DNA from: Centropus unirufus
Lineage: Eukaryota; Chordata; Aves; Cuculiformes; Centropidae
Direction of reading: 5' to 3'
Assembly: GCA_013397695.1 (NCBI GenBank)
Contig: VYZI01000532.1
Span: 305,554-369,553 of the forward strand
Length of the DNA stretch: 64,000 bases
The translations under genes and the position numbers were made by a program. Shown piece by piece: positions 24,201 through 35,414 of the stretch (positions within the stretch are counted from its first letter, which is position 1; the number at the start of each line of letters is the position of its first letter). The notes below the pieces were generated by a model. It did no database searches and was not told where the DNA came from. It worked only from the letters and a program-made list of their open reading frames with translations.

Positions 24201-26313
24201 TCCAGACAGACAGCAGGGAGCTATAGAAAGCCTAAGCTTTCCTTTTTTGCTCATAGACTCAGGATACTTTTGTGGATGTATGGCACGTGAGATGAAGCAC
24301 TCATTCTGCAGCCAAGGAGCAGTACCAGGGAACAGCTATAACAAAGATGCTGCAGAGGACTGCTCTATACTAACACAAAGGATCATTTCCCTGTGGTCTC
24401 AGTCCCTACTTGCTGCGTTGTGGCCAATGCACCCCATGTGGGTGCTTATACACCCACAGTAAGGTCATTTTGATAGATGACTACCTGCTGTGTTAAGTGT
24501 CATCCTGAGCTTATTTGAATGAGTGCAACATTTTCCTCTGACAGAGTGATGTTCTCAAGGTAGCATTCCTTGACCTCTCTTAGTTTCCTTCTTAGGTATT
24601 TTTGTTTATAGCACTGCAGAAAAAGTTCAAGTTCAAAAAGTTCTCTATTACTACGCTCACACAAGTTTGGTTCTTTCTAAGGCTGCAGCTTGCCTGGTCG
24701 GGAGTGGATTCTTGTCCTCATCGAATTCAGTCAGATCTGTGCTCAGAACTTAGCTGGAACAATAACATCAGGGAAAAGCTCACCAGTGGTTTTTCATACA
24801 TATAAAAAAGTATTATTTGACTATTCTAAGACAAATAACAAGGTTCAGGCTAGATTAGCTTCATGTTCAGGCTCTCCAATGTGAACATTACTGTTAGCAT
24901 TAGTGGTGGAAACAGCAGACAAGCCACACAGAGGGAGAGAAAGAGGAGCAAGGCAGATCATCACAGAAGTGCATGTCCCCATTATGGCCCTCATATTCAG
25001 CAGCCAGAGTGTGACTAACTCTTGGAGCAGGAGATGTGATATTCACTCTCTTTTTTGTCTGATAATAAAAAAATTCTAGAAATTCTTGCTGTTAATACAT
25101 CAAATCCTTCCTACTACCAGCCTGTTAGAAAATGTGAAGGGCAGTGGTTGCTATTGAGTAGGAAACGATGAAGTAAACACTGATCTAACCTAAAGGCAGA
25201 ATTTAGTCCATGCTTGATGGTGTGAAGTATGGCAAGTATGTTTCAACACAGTATGAAGAGAGAATACACAGTAATCAGTTCCTCAGAACTCATGTAAAAA
25301 TCCCCATGTTCTCAGAAGGACTTTTATTTGGTACAGCTGTGGTTCAACAAAAAAGAACAACCCAGGAACTTATGAGACACACTCCTTATGCATTAAAAAG
25401 CTCCTCATGCTGTCCATGTATGATTAAATAGATCAATATTATAAATACTGCCTTCAAAATTGCCATCATTGTTTGCATTTGACTTTGAAACACCTTCAGA
25501 AATGCAGCAAGTTGTAATAACCATCTTTTTTATATCAATGATTTCCTAGTTTGATATGAAATACTATGCTGACACATGTATCTGTCTTCCTGCTATGTAC
25601 TAGACAGAGTATTTTGTAAGAAAGCATGCTGCATCAGTGAGAATAATCAATAATTCGCTTGGCCTATCAGAGTCTATTAATTTTAAAATTCTGTCATATA
25701 GCCAATTCCTTGGCACTTAAGATGTCTTTCAATAAGTCATATCAGCTAACTTAATGGATCATTTGGATTTTAAAGATGTTATGAAATTCCTGCTGAACAC
25801 ACATAGCCACTTTTACAGCTTTTAAACAAAATTGTTATAGATGGTTACCCACAAAATACAATTCTCTTTCAAAACCAGTGAACTACTGACTGCACTGCTA
25901 CTAAATTCCTTAACTTGTCCCACCAGAATATCTCATAGTGTATTAGATTTTTATGTGCTTAGCATTATTTTCCCCATTTCCTATTTATGGAAATAAAAAT
26001 ATATTGTCTAGGATTATCTTAAATGCAAAGCATCTGATACAACAAAAAAGCTCTTGCATTGAATCTAATATAAGAAAACCTTCTTTATTGAAGAAATATG
26101 AGGGTCTGACTCGAGTTTTAACTGTATACCACCACTAAATTATGCTCACTTCCGAGACACGAGGGATCTTGGCTGCCTTTTGGTTTCTTTGATGAAGATG
26201 GGCCTACAACTTCATTTGAATTCACTGGAACTACTACTGTGCTTAGTCTTAAGAACATAGCTACATGCTTGACAAGAATGAGGATTTTTTTAGTAGTATC
26301 TCTTACCATTAGA
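21269..26313. other. Unique sequence, no gene recognised
   Basis: About 21500-21990 is a little richer in G and C than its surroundings and could be an old, unrecognised repeat, but I found no terminal motifs to prove it. A 10-bp AAAGGTACTC direct duplication lies at 23191-23210. From about 25440 to 25860 the sequence is AT-rich and free of repeats and looks like possible conserved non-coding DNA; this is an impression only. Confidence 0.5.
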
Positions 26314-26466
26314 AACACAGAATCATAGCATGGTTTATATTGAAAGGGACATTAAAGATCATTTAGATCCAGCTCCACTGCCATGGCCAATGACACCTTG
26401 CATTAGATCAGGTTACACAAAACCTCATCTGACTTGCCCTTGAAGACCTGGAGCAATGGGGCATCA
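26314..26466 (-). mobile_element. CR1 LINE 3' tail fragment, minus strand
   Basis: The left edge has ACAGAATCATAGCATGG, the reverse complement of a CR1 3' end. It is followed by the usual AAAGATCATTTAGATCCAG and, with changes, the CTTGAAGACC and GGGGCATC segments. Similarity ends near 26466. Only about 150 bp remain and no coding capacity is left. It is more diverged than the 6.15 kb copy. Confidence 0.85.
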
Positions 26467-28902
26467 GGGCAAGAAAAGAATGGCCAGCCATCTCTGCTGA
26501 ACTCCGGAGTCTAAGAGGGGACATGGCCAAACAAGTTGTGTGATTAGCTACAGAAAGACCACCCATATTCAGAGCTGTTGAGTGAATCTTAGCAGCAGAT
26601 TGCCAGAACATAGATGCAGGCTTCTTCGCAGGGCAAGGGTAAGCTTCAGAAAATTGCATCTAGATGTAGTGAGGCATCTAAAATGGCCTTTTATTGTGAA
26701 GCAGCACTATGCACACTGAAGACAAAGAAAGACAAAAAAGCTGTTGAGTGATTTGAGCCAAAGCAATGTTTTTTCTATAGCAAGCAGGCAGGCATAGTAA
26801 ACACTTCTTGAAATCATCTGACTCTATTCCTCCAGCAGCATGAGCAATATATGAACAAAGTGCAGGAAGGGAAAGGGTTACTGCTTTCCCAGCTGTTCAC
26901 ACAAAAGGACACTTTGCACCTGTTCCCAGCGAATGAAAGTTTGCTTTGTATAAAAGCACTACAGCCTTGGCGTCGGGAGCGGTGGCACAGGCAGAGCCCA
27001 GTCGAATTCTGGCTGGAACCAGTGCACTACCAAGGAAAAGGGAGGCTGACTGGCAGATTCATTGCAATCAAGCTCCATTAATTTTCATGTGTAAGCATGC
27101 CCCCACCTGAAGGTTGATGTCACAGCAAATGCAAACAGCAGGGGTAGTCAGCGAAGTGTAAGAAAGAGAACATGTATCTTCCACTTTAATACCGGCTCTA
27201 TTTGCTTTACTTTATTTGCTTAAGGCTGGCATACTTTTCCTAGTTACCAATGAACTATTATTTGGAAAAACTTGCATTATACTGCCCCTGTTTAATTATG
27301 AAACAATCTACTCCATGTTTCTTTTAAAGTCTTTGGATCTACATCTTCAAAATTGTGGCTTATCTCAGATATTGCCACTAGGTTTGTGCCAGGCCATCAG
27401 CTGGGCTGAACAAATATAAGCCCGCTGAATATCAGGGAAGCTGCAGAAATTCATGCCAGCAGAGAGAGTATGGACTGTCTTGGAAAAGTCAGCTCTCGGG
27501 TGACACAGTCACAGCAAAGGCATGGACTTTGGTCAGGGTTGAAACACCATGAGGAGCCAAGAAAGTATTTATACATTAAAAAAAAAAAGAAAAAGAAAAA
27601 GGGAAATAAAAGTAAAATCCCATAACTAAAATAGCAGCTTCTCCTTGTCTCATGTCAACTGGTGAGTCCAGTAAGAGCTGCCCTGCTATTCATCCTCCCA
27701 GAGATCATTATAATGATTCCCTTCCCTTCCCAAAATAAATAATTAGCCATATAAATGAAAAATTCCCGAGCCAAAAGTTCTCAGAAATGCATTTTAGAAC
27801 CAGAGGCTATATCAGATACCGTTCTCTTCACACTCACTTCTCCATCCCCCTTTCTCTCCCCACCATATTTGGTTGCATTATTCACCACAGAAACTGACAG
27901 AAGTTGGTAGGGTGACATGCCTTGTGAACTGGTCATTTGTCGCCACAAATTCAGCTTGATACATTTCTGGGAAGAAGACTACACTAAAAAGATGCTGTCA
28001 TGTTTTCAGTCAATCAAATGTTTAACCAATCCTCTTCATCTCATTGAAGCTCTGCCAGTGAAAAGTGTTGCTATTCTTGGTGGTATTTCAAAATACTGTT
28101 TACCAGCAGGAGGTTGAAATTCAGTAAAACAAAGTGGTTTCCCATGGTAGTGGTTACTGGGCACTGCAGAAGGCTAGGGCAGGAATCCCAGCCACTACTC
28201 ACCGTTACAGTCAGTTGTGAAACCTCTGTTGACTTCCTTGTGTTCATTGGGTTCTGAAAGTCCATGCTTTAATTACAGGAGTAATTGGAAAAGCCTGTCT
28301 GTTTACACCTCGTTTTTCAAAGATTGCACTTCCACAGAAGTCAGTAAGGGTGTTTTTATACTAGCAGATGGATCAGGCCAATTAAGTTTTACCGAATGTG
28401 CAATGTTCATTCAACCTACATCATATCAAGATTAGCTCTAACAGTATGATGTTTCTGCATTAGATAAAAGCTCCAAGTTGCATAACAAAAACACACATGT
28501 AACACCCTTACTGCACTATGACTGTAATCTTTTCAACCTCTCTTTAGCTCTGACTAGGCACTTAATTCATATCTTTTTTTTTCCAATTGTACAGTTACAT
28601 CTTTCATGTGCACATCTAACTTTGATCTTTTTGGTTTGGCAACACAGAGATGCCATAAAACTGTACCAAGAGGAAAGTTGGAGATTCCCTTGTGCAGAGG
28701 CTATCCTGATGCAGCCAGGTCAAACTCAAACCCTCCTGGCACCTTCCAGTGCAGGGCACAGCCATAGCTCTTGCACTCCCACTGCTCCTTAACTAGGATC
28801 AGCTTTGTCTCAGGTAATATCAACCACCAAAAAGGTAGGTGCCTACCCCCTCCCAACCTAGCTTTCTGAGAGAGGTTGGATGAATTGCCCTCTGGGATTG
28901 CC
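26467..28902. other. Unique sequence with one promoter-like cluster, no gene recognised
   Basis: The notable part is the TATA/E-box cluster at 26890-26985, listed separately. An A-rich run lies at 27578-27603. The 104-codon plus-strand frame at 28478-28792 and the 112-codon minus-strand frame at 28701-29039 overlap, the latter running into the mariner relic, and neither is recognisable. Confidence 0.55.
26890..26985 (+). promoter_or_regulatory. Candidate TATA-box core promoter with E-boxes
   Basis: CAGCTG (26890-26895) and CACCTG (26917-26922) E-boxes precede a TATAAAAG box at 26949-26956. About 15 to 30 bp downstream is a short GC-rich, CpG-containing stretch, GCGTCGGGAGCGG, where a start site would be expected. 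Such motifs occur by chance and no gene was recognised downstream, so this is a weak call. Confidence 0.2.
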
Positions 28903-29852
28903 CAGCTGGTGCAAAGATAATTGTCGTTTTGAAGATATTGAAGATAAGGAGGATTGTGAACATATTTCTGGGACAGATGACAACAATTTGAGGGCGAGTA
29001 CCAAAGTGGATCCATGCAAAACAACTCAGGAGGTGGCAAAAGAACTAAACATCAACCACTGGACATTTTTTTAACATTTGCATCAGACTGGAACATGAAA
29101 AAATCTCAACTAATGGGTGCTCCACAACCTGAAGAAAAAATGAAAGAACGTAGTTAAACAGTCTGCTCTGTGCTTCTTTTTCTCAACAAAACAAATCAAT
29201 TTCTTGATCACATGGTGACATGTGACACACCATGGATTCTATATGACAACCAATGGAGTTCTGCACAGTGGTTGAACTGAAGTGAAGCACCAAAATATTT
29301 CCCCAAAGCAAAGCTTCATCAAAAAAATGTTGTGGTCACTGTTTGATGGTCAGCAAGTGAAATCACCCTCTACTTCTCAAATCCTGGCAAAATGATCACA
29401 ACAGAGAAGTGTTGCCAAGAAATCAGCAAAATGCACCAAGATCCACAACATGTACATACAACATAGGTAAATCAAAGAGGACCGATTCTACTCTAGGACA
29501 ACACCCAACCACATGTCTCACAAATGACTGTGTAGAAGATACTGGGCTCAGAACATTAATTACCTCAGCGGTAGACCTCTTTCCCACTGATTACCACATT
29601 TTCAAGCATCTTGACAGCTTCCTGCAAGAGAAAGTTTCTCACAACTGAGCAGCAGCTCAAAACCCGTTCAGAGAATTCATCCATTCCAGGACTCCATAAT
29701 TCTACATTATCAGAATATCTAGACTTTTTTCTTGTTGGCAAAATGATTTAGGTTCTAATTATTGCTATTTTTATTGATAAATTTTATTTAAACTGAGATC
29801 TACTGCTCTAAAATCAATAGCGAAAAATGGCAATTTTTTTGCACCAACCTAA
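28903..29852 (+). mobile_element. Mariner DNA transposon, deleted and frame-broken (Hsmar1/Galluhop-like)
   Basis: Mariner elements move by cut-and-paste using a D,D34D transposase acting on terminal inverted repeats. Here the right end reads GCACCAACCTAA (29841-29852) next to TA, the expected target dinucleotide. The left end, GGTGCAAAGATAATTG from about 28908, is its degenerate inverse. Transposase relics lie in three frames. The helix-turn-helix region has TTQEVAKELN-type sequence at about 28931-29072. VTCD carries the first catalytic Asp (29224-29226). A TAG stop immediately precedes the second Asp in DNTQPH (29497-29514), and the third Asp is in FPTDYH (codon 29589-29591). The second-to-third spacing is 92 nt instead of the family's 105 nt, a net 13-nt loss that shifts the frame. 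The left repeat runs directly into the middle of the DNA-binding domain, so the start codon and N-terminus are gone. Length is about 0.95 kb against about 1.3 kb for intact elements. Confidence 0.88.
28931..29648 (+). pseudogene. Mariner transposase pseudogene
   Basis: This is the coding relic inside the mariner element. The open pieces are 28880-29074 (DNA-binding domain, starting within the left terminal repeat) and 29409-29648 (C-terminal catalytic part with FPTDYHIFKHLD and SFLQEK). Between them, around 29180-29520, the catalytic core is readable only by changing frame and passing stops. All three catalytic Asp residues survive individually but not in one frame. The final part after 29648, which would contain the family's last about 40 residues, is eroded. 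It can only be non-autonomous. Confidence 0.87.
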
Positions 29853-32800
29853 TACATAGATCAGAGAAGTCTAGATAAGCCCAAATACCTGGCTTGTACA
29901 TGGATAAAAGTAAAGTAAGGGGTCATTACACTCCTAAAGTTCATGCCTGGATTTCAAACTACCACACAGAAAGAAAAAAACGGAGAAGTAGTTTTTCGTT
30001 AGTGTCTTTTATTTTGTGAAATCATCCAAAATAGAAGCCGGTGCAGACAGTTGCACATCTCCCTATCAGAAAGTTGTGCTTCTGAATGAAACCTTTCCAG
30101 AGGAGAAGGCAAAAAAATAAAAGCAATAGTAAACATGAATTCTAATGTAAATAGAATTGTTGTGCAAAGTCTTTCATTTAAATAATAAACAACTTTATAT
30201 AAATAAAATATGAATAATTTTAAACACCAGAATTCCTGACCCTGTCTTACCTATTTCTTAATAATTAATAATTCTTTCTGACTGACTGTCTATGAATTAT
30301 GAGACAGTCGATGGACACGCAGACACATATATCCCTTAAAATGAACTTAATGCTCCTAATCCAGAGAAGTTGTTGGACTCCTTTGCTGGACTGAGGAGCA
30401 CTTAGTGCAAGTTAAGCTGAAAGGAGAATGAAAGACACCCAGTCCTCCAAAGAAAAAGTTATTATACATGCTACTATATTGTATTTATAGCTAATAATTT
30501 GACTATGTGATCAGCTCATAGATGTGGTTTTAATTTATACATATTTATGCATATGGCAAAAAAATAGCAGTTGAAAATGTTTATCCACGCCTGATTTGCC
30601 TTTTCAAAACATATTCATTCATTTCTTTTTTTCCTTTCTTCTCCTGAGAAACAGCACCGTAATGCACTAAGCTTTACAGCAGAAAGGAAGCAGGAGTCAC
30701 CATCATGTTCCAGCTCTGCACCTCTGTTCACCACAAAAGAATATACTCTAATGAGGCCTCAAATGAGAGCGACAAGCTAACATCTAATTTGAGAAAGGGA
30801 TCTTTGAAAGGGTAATTTCCATACTGGAGTTGGAAGTACTCGGGCTTTCCTCTGCCTCAGAGACTTCGGGGCAGTTTCCCAGTGTTGCTGCCAATGGGCC
30901 TGCTCTGGATAAACACTGCAGTTGTTCTTCCCACATACACTCAGGACACAGACACCCCACCCCCTGACGTCAAGAGACTGTCCCAGGCACCTGGCACATC
31001 CTGGGATCATGCTTAAACCAGTTGTTAATCCAGCAGATATGTTAAATGGAGAGAACTTGCCAGTTTAAGGTCAGTCCCCAGAGATAACGGTATCAGGAGA
31101 GCCATTTGTCTCCAGTGGAAGCAAACACCAGTATCTGTCAGGCTCCTTCTTTCCACAGCTCTTGCCAGAGCCTGATAGGAAACAAAATACCAGAACTTCA
31201 TGAATCAGGGTTGTTGCTACCCTTATTTATTTACAGTGTTTTGTTTGATTTTATGATATATCTGGCTATCTGGCCTGTTGCACCAGCAAGGTAGCAACAG
31301 CTTTTACCAGAGGACCCTCAGGAGAAAAATCAGTCATATATGGAAAGTTTCCCTTTCATACTGCAACAGCATCTAGATCTGGCTGTGCCAGAATGATAAT
31401 GCAGGTACCATCACCCAGAACATCAGCCTATACAGTTTTCATCTTTATAGTTCCTTCATTCTTTCCTTTTGAACTATTCGTGGCTTCATACTGAGTTCAG
31501 ACAGAGTTCAAGCCCAGGAGGGCTGAAATATTTGGTTTCTATTTCACAGAGATCAGTGCAGGTTCACAGAGACGGGTAAAAGGCAATGCCTAATAATTGT
31601 GCCAACCTGGCACTCATTCCATGCTGCTCAGCCTCCTAGTTCTGCAGAGCTGAGATGGTAATCCAATTGCAGCTAGAAAGGCTTGGTACATCAAAGGGAT
31701 GCTGTCAAAGTGCATAGGACTAAAATGTTATCTGCCCTCTCGCCTACATTTGTTTGCAAAATCCACATTATCTTTCCTACAGAGAAGTGTTTTATTTCCA
31801 GGCACAGCTTGGAATTAATAGTTTTCTAGGTCAATATTAATGTCAGAATCAGTTACTAGTTGAGTGCGTTCACAAGGGAAAAACAAAATGAAGTACCCAC
31901 ACATTAAAAAAAGGGAGAGATGGTGTAGAAAGGAACAACTCTGGACTTGCAGAACATTATCAGAAATGACCGTGAAGGAAAACATTTTTTTGAAAGTTAG
32001 GGAAATGCTATACCCTGCACCTTCTTAAATGTAGACTTCTGATCTCATCTTTAAAAGAAGGCATAATATGCTGGTTTAGTTTATTGACTTATTTGTCATC
32101 AGTGGTGACACATCATATAACAAACATCAACCATTACACTACAATGCAGCTGGGATGGGGAGAGGAAAAAAAAAAAAGCTACATTCCTAGAAATTTAAAT
32201 GTTTCAGATAAATGGAAGATGAGAGAATTATCATTGACTAGCGTGTTTCCAACATTAATGTAAGTGCAACACCTTTTTTTAATCTCGGAGTCCTACTGGG
32301 CAGTTGCTTTAAAAAGAAACCAATGGTAGCAAAGGTATCAGAATCTTGCTGCAGAATTAACATAGTATTTCACTGGCCACTTTAAAATATGTTGTATCAT
32401 TCAATGTTATCCCTTTGGTTATAACAGATTAGTTGGCTAATCATTATCACACCAGAGTAAGTAGGACCATGTCCCTTTCTGTTTGCTCAGAGAGCAGGTT
32501 CCATCACTGGGTGTGCAGGTCATGGCAGAAAGTCTGTTTGTTGGAGGGCTGGGGTGACTTCCACCCTACAAAGGGCACAGTAACTTGCTTCTGGATTTGC
32601 AAGTGCTCCCAGCCTAACAGTAGGAAGTTTTGCCCTTTGCCAAGTACAGACAGAGAGAGGGCTACAAGTGAGCAGCCAGCAGACCTTTTGCTCACTCTTG
32701 TTGCCTCTGATCAGTGCCACTCGATCACTTGCTCCTTGTCATGTTACAAATAGCATACCAAATCTGCCTTGACATTCCTTTATCCCATCCCTTCCCCCAA

Positions 32801-35381
32801 ATCAAATGGGTCTTGTAAGTATGTTTGCATGGCAGGTTTGCAAAACTGCAGGCTCCCTAAGGCAGTGCCAGTGTCATCTGATTTTCTGGTACAGGACCCA
32901 GCAGAATGAAACCCCAAACCTAATTTGCAGCCCCTAGGCACTACAGTAATATCACTAATTTAATACCAATGGCAATGAGAGGAAGGAACACGCTATTCAC
33001 AATACTGACTTCTTCCTATTCACGGGTGGTTAGCAGGCCTTCAGATCTGCATTTAAGGAGCATGTAGGCTTTGTTGAAATGGCCATTCTTTGTACAAATA
33101 TCCCTCCAAGCAGCAATAAAAAGAAAAGGTTGCAGATTAACACTAATAAATCACATACCCACTGCACTACACGTGTAACCTAATGCATGTGAGTAGTCCT
33201 ACTGGCCTTACATCCATTAAAAAAGCACGGCATTGTTAAAAGCATTGTCCCCTCACAGCATCAGCTCTTCCCAAAAGTGAGGATTTTGAAGGCAAACAGA
33301 ACCTGCACTGAAACAAGGGAACACCAGAGGAGGGCAAAGTGGAGTAAATCTGCCTTCGCTTTGCCTAATAAATTTTCAGCACTTGAGATATCTTGTGAAA
33401 ACTTGCTAAGTCAGGTCTCTCCTCCCCACGGGGAGGCGAATGGGTGGATTGTTTCATCCATCCCAAGACCTAAGGGGTCTGTTATGGACAAAGGTTGTTG
33501 AAGCTGAGGGGGAGCCTGCATGACCTGATTACACTGATCTCCTAGTTTTTTGCTCACTAATATTGGGTGAAATTGATCTCACTTCAATGGGTGACTGAGT
33601 TATCCTGCCTACTACAGCATGCAAAAATGAGGTGAGAAATGAGTAAATATGCCCCTTGATGTCCTGGGCAGCCAGAGGTCAGTCAGAGTGGAAGTGGTAG
33701 TTGTGATCTGTAGGTGAGCAGATGACCTACAGTAGGTGCCTAACTTTAGTATCATGTCTCCTTCCCTCCACTGACCACACAGAGAAAGAGCCTGGCAGCC
33801 CCAATAAGGGCAAGGCTCAAAACACTTATTATTCTCTTAATCTATCCTAGGAATGACAAGGAAATCATTCATCCAGAGCTGATGACCCAGAATCTCCAAC
33901 TGTCTCTAAGACTTATGGATTATGATGACACTATACATTTTGGAGAATGGATTCAAAAGTCCAGAGGACCAACCAAAGGGATTGTCAAATTAGAGTCCAT
34001 AAGACTATTTTAGTATCCAATGAACAAAATTTGACTGCAAAACTGAAGGGTGTGGTTTTTTGTCTGCATACATATGGCTTTCTGTAGGAAGTCCCAGAAC
34101 TTTGCTGCTTCCAGTTTTTAATATGCCCTCTTGTGTCTTGTGATCAGGTGTTTTTAACTTGTATGAATTCTCACAACCATTTGTCTGCATTCTCTTGGAG
34201 CATACCGAGACTGAGTAAATGACCCTCCCCACTACATCCACTGCTCCTCTCAAAGGATCTATTATGTGGCACACTGGAAGGGCACAAACCTGGTTCTGTT
34301 TGAGTCAGCATGACTTTTACAGTATAAACACCAAAAAAACCCTCTCCACATAGCTGGCCTCATTTTGTATTAGTCAAGAAAGGTCGAAGCAAACTTGGAG
34401 TCAGGGTAAAATTAGTCAGTGTTTGGAATCAGTCCCACTTGAGCTTGATTTCCTGTTTCCGAAAAAAAAACAAAACACAAAACCAAACTAACCACACTGC
34501 CTCCCATTATCTAAACATTAAAACATTCAGTGAATGTTGCTATACAAGCCATACACACATTTTATGTACAGTAATTCCTTTAGTGCCTTAAGAAACTATC
34601 AACACAAGTAAGGAGGTTCCACAGCTACCAAGAACCAGAATAAATTTGAGCGATGGAGTTTGCGTTCTTTCCATCTTTATTTATATTATAATGTTGTTTT
34701 ATTTAGAGATTTTCCTCTAAAGTAGTGGCAATACCTTCTAAAAATACACCCAGGCCAAGAGAAGAAACCAAGCTGGCAGCTTCCCACTTAGTACGCAGAT
34801 CCACTGTTTTGGATTCAAGAGTAGTCAAAACAACCTGAATTTCAAACTGAAAAGGCAGACAAAGCTGGCTTGATAGTTTTTGTTATTTTGCTAATGGGCT
34901 AGACCTACTTTATCTGATCTAAAATAATTAAAATATCAGTCTGCAGTGAGAGTAATTAGACACATTATTGATTAAATAGCAGAAGAAAATGACAGTATGA
35001 CAGTTTGTTAGCTGTTTTTAATGGGCTATCTGTCAAAGTTCGACATTCGATCTCCCCATTCCCTTCAGCTTCATCCTTCCATCTGGCAGAAAATCCTCAT
35101 GGAAAACAAAAAAAAAAAAGCTCAATGAGACAGACAGTGAAATACCCTCAAAGCTTTATGGATTTAAGGGTCCAGGAGGCACAAGGAAACACTTCATATT
35201 AGCGTTACAGCATTGCAGATGCCGTATAGATACTCAGTAGTATCCCAAGAAGATATCCTCTTCTGTATCATTACTTAGCAATTATTTTCTTCCCATGTTA
35301 TGCCAACCTCAGTACCTCCCATTAGATGCCTGCATACCCAAAAGTGTTTTCTGAAAGATTAGAGAGAGGAGAGTTTAGAGT
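29853..35381. other. Unique sequence, no gene recognised
   Basis: Just right of the mariner element the sequence is AT-rich. An A-rich run lies at 34462-34488 and a short perfect hairpin, CCTCCCC/GGGGAGG with a 2-nt loop, at 33421-33436. About 34890-35010 is AT-rich and repeat-free with homeodomain-like TAATTA/ATTAAA cores. Small frames at 30777-31010, 32433-32753 and 34005-34274 are not recognisable. Confidence 0.5.
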
Positions 35382-35414
35382 TTGTTGGGTTTTTTTTGTT
35401 TTGTTGTGTTTTTC
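35382..35414 (+). repeat. T-rich low-complexity run
   Basis: The run is T with isolated G (GTTTGTTGGG, then TTTTTTTT, then TGTTTTGTTG). It is a simple low-complexity tract. Confidence 0.8.
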
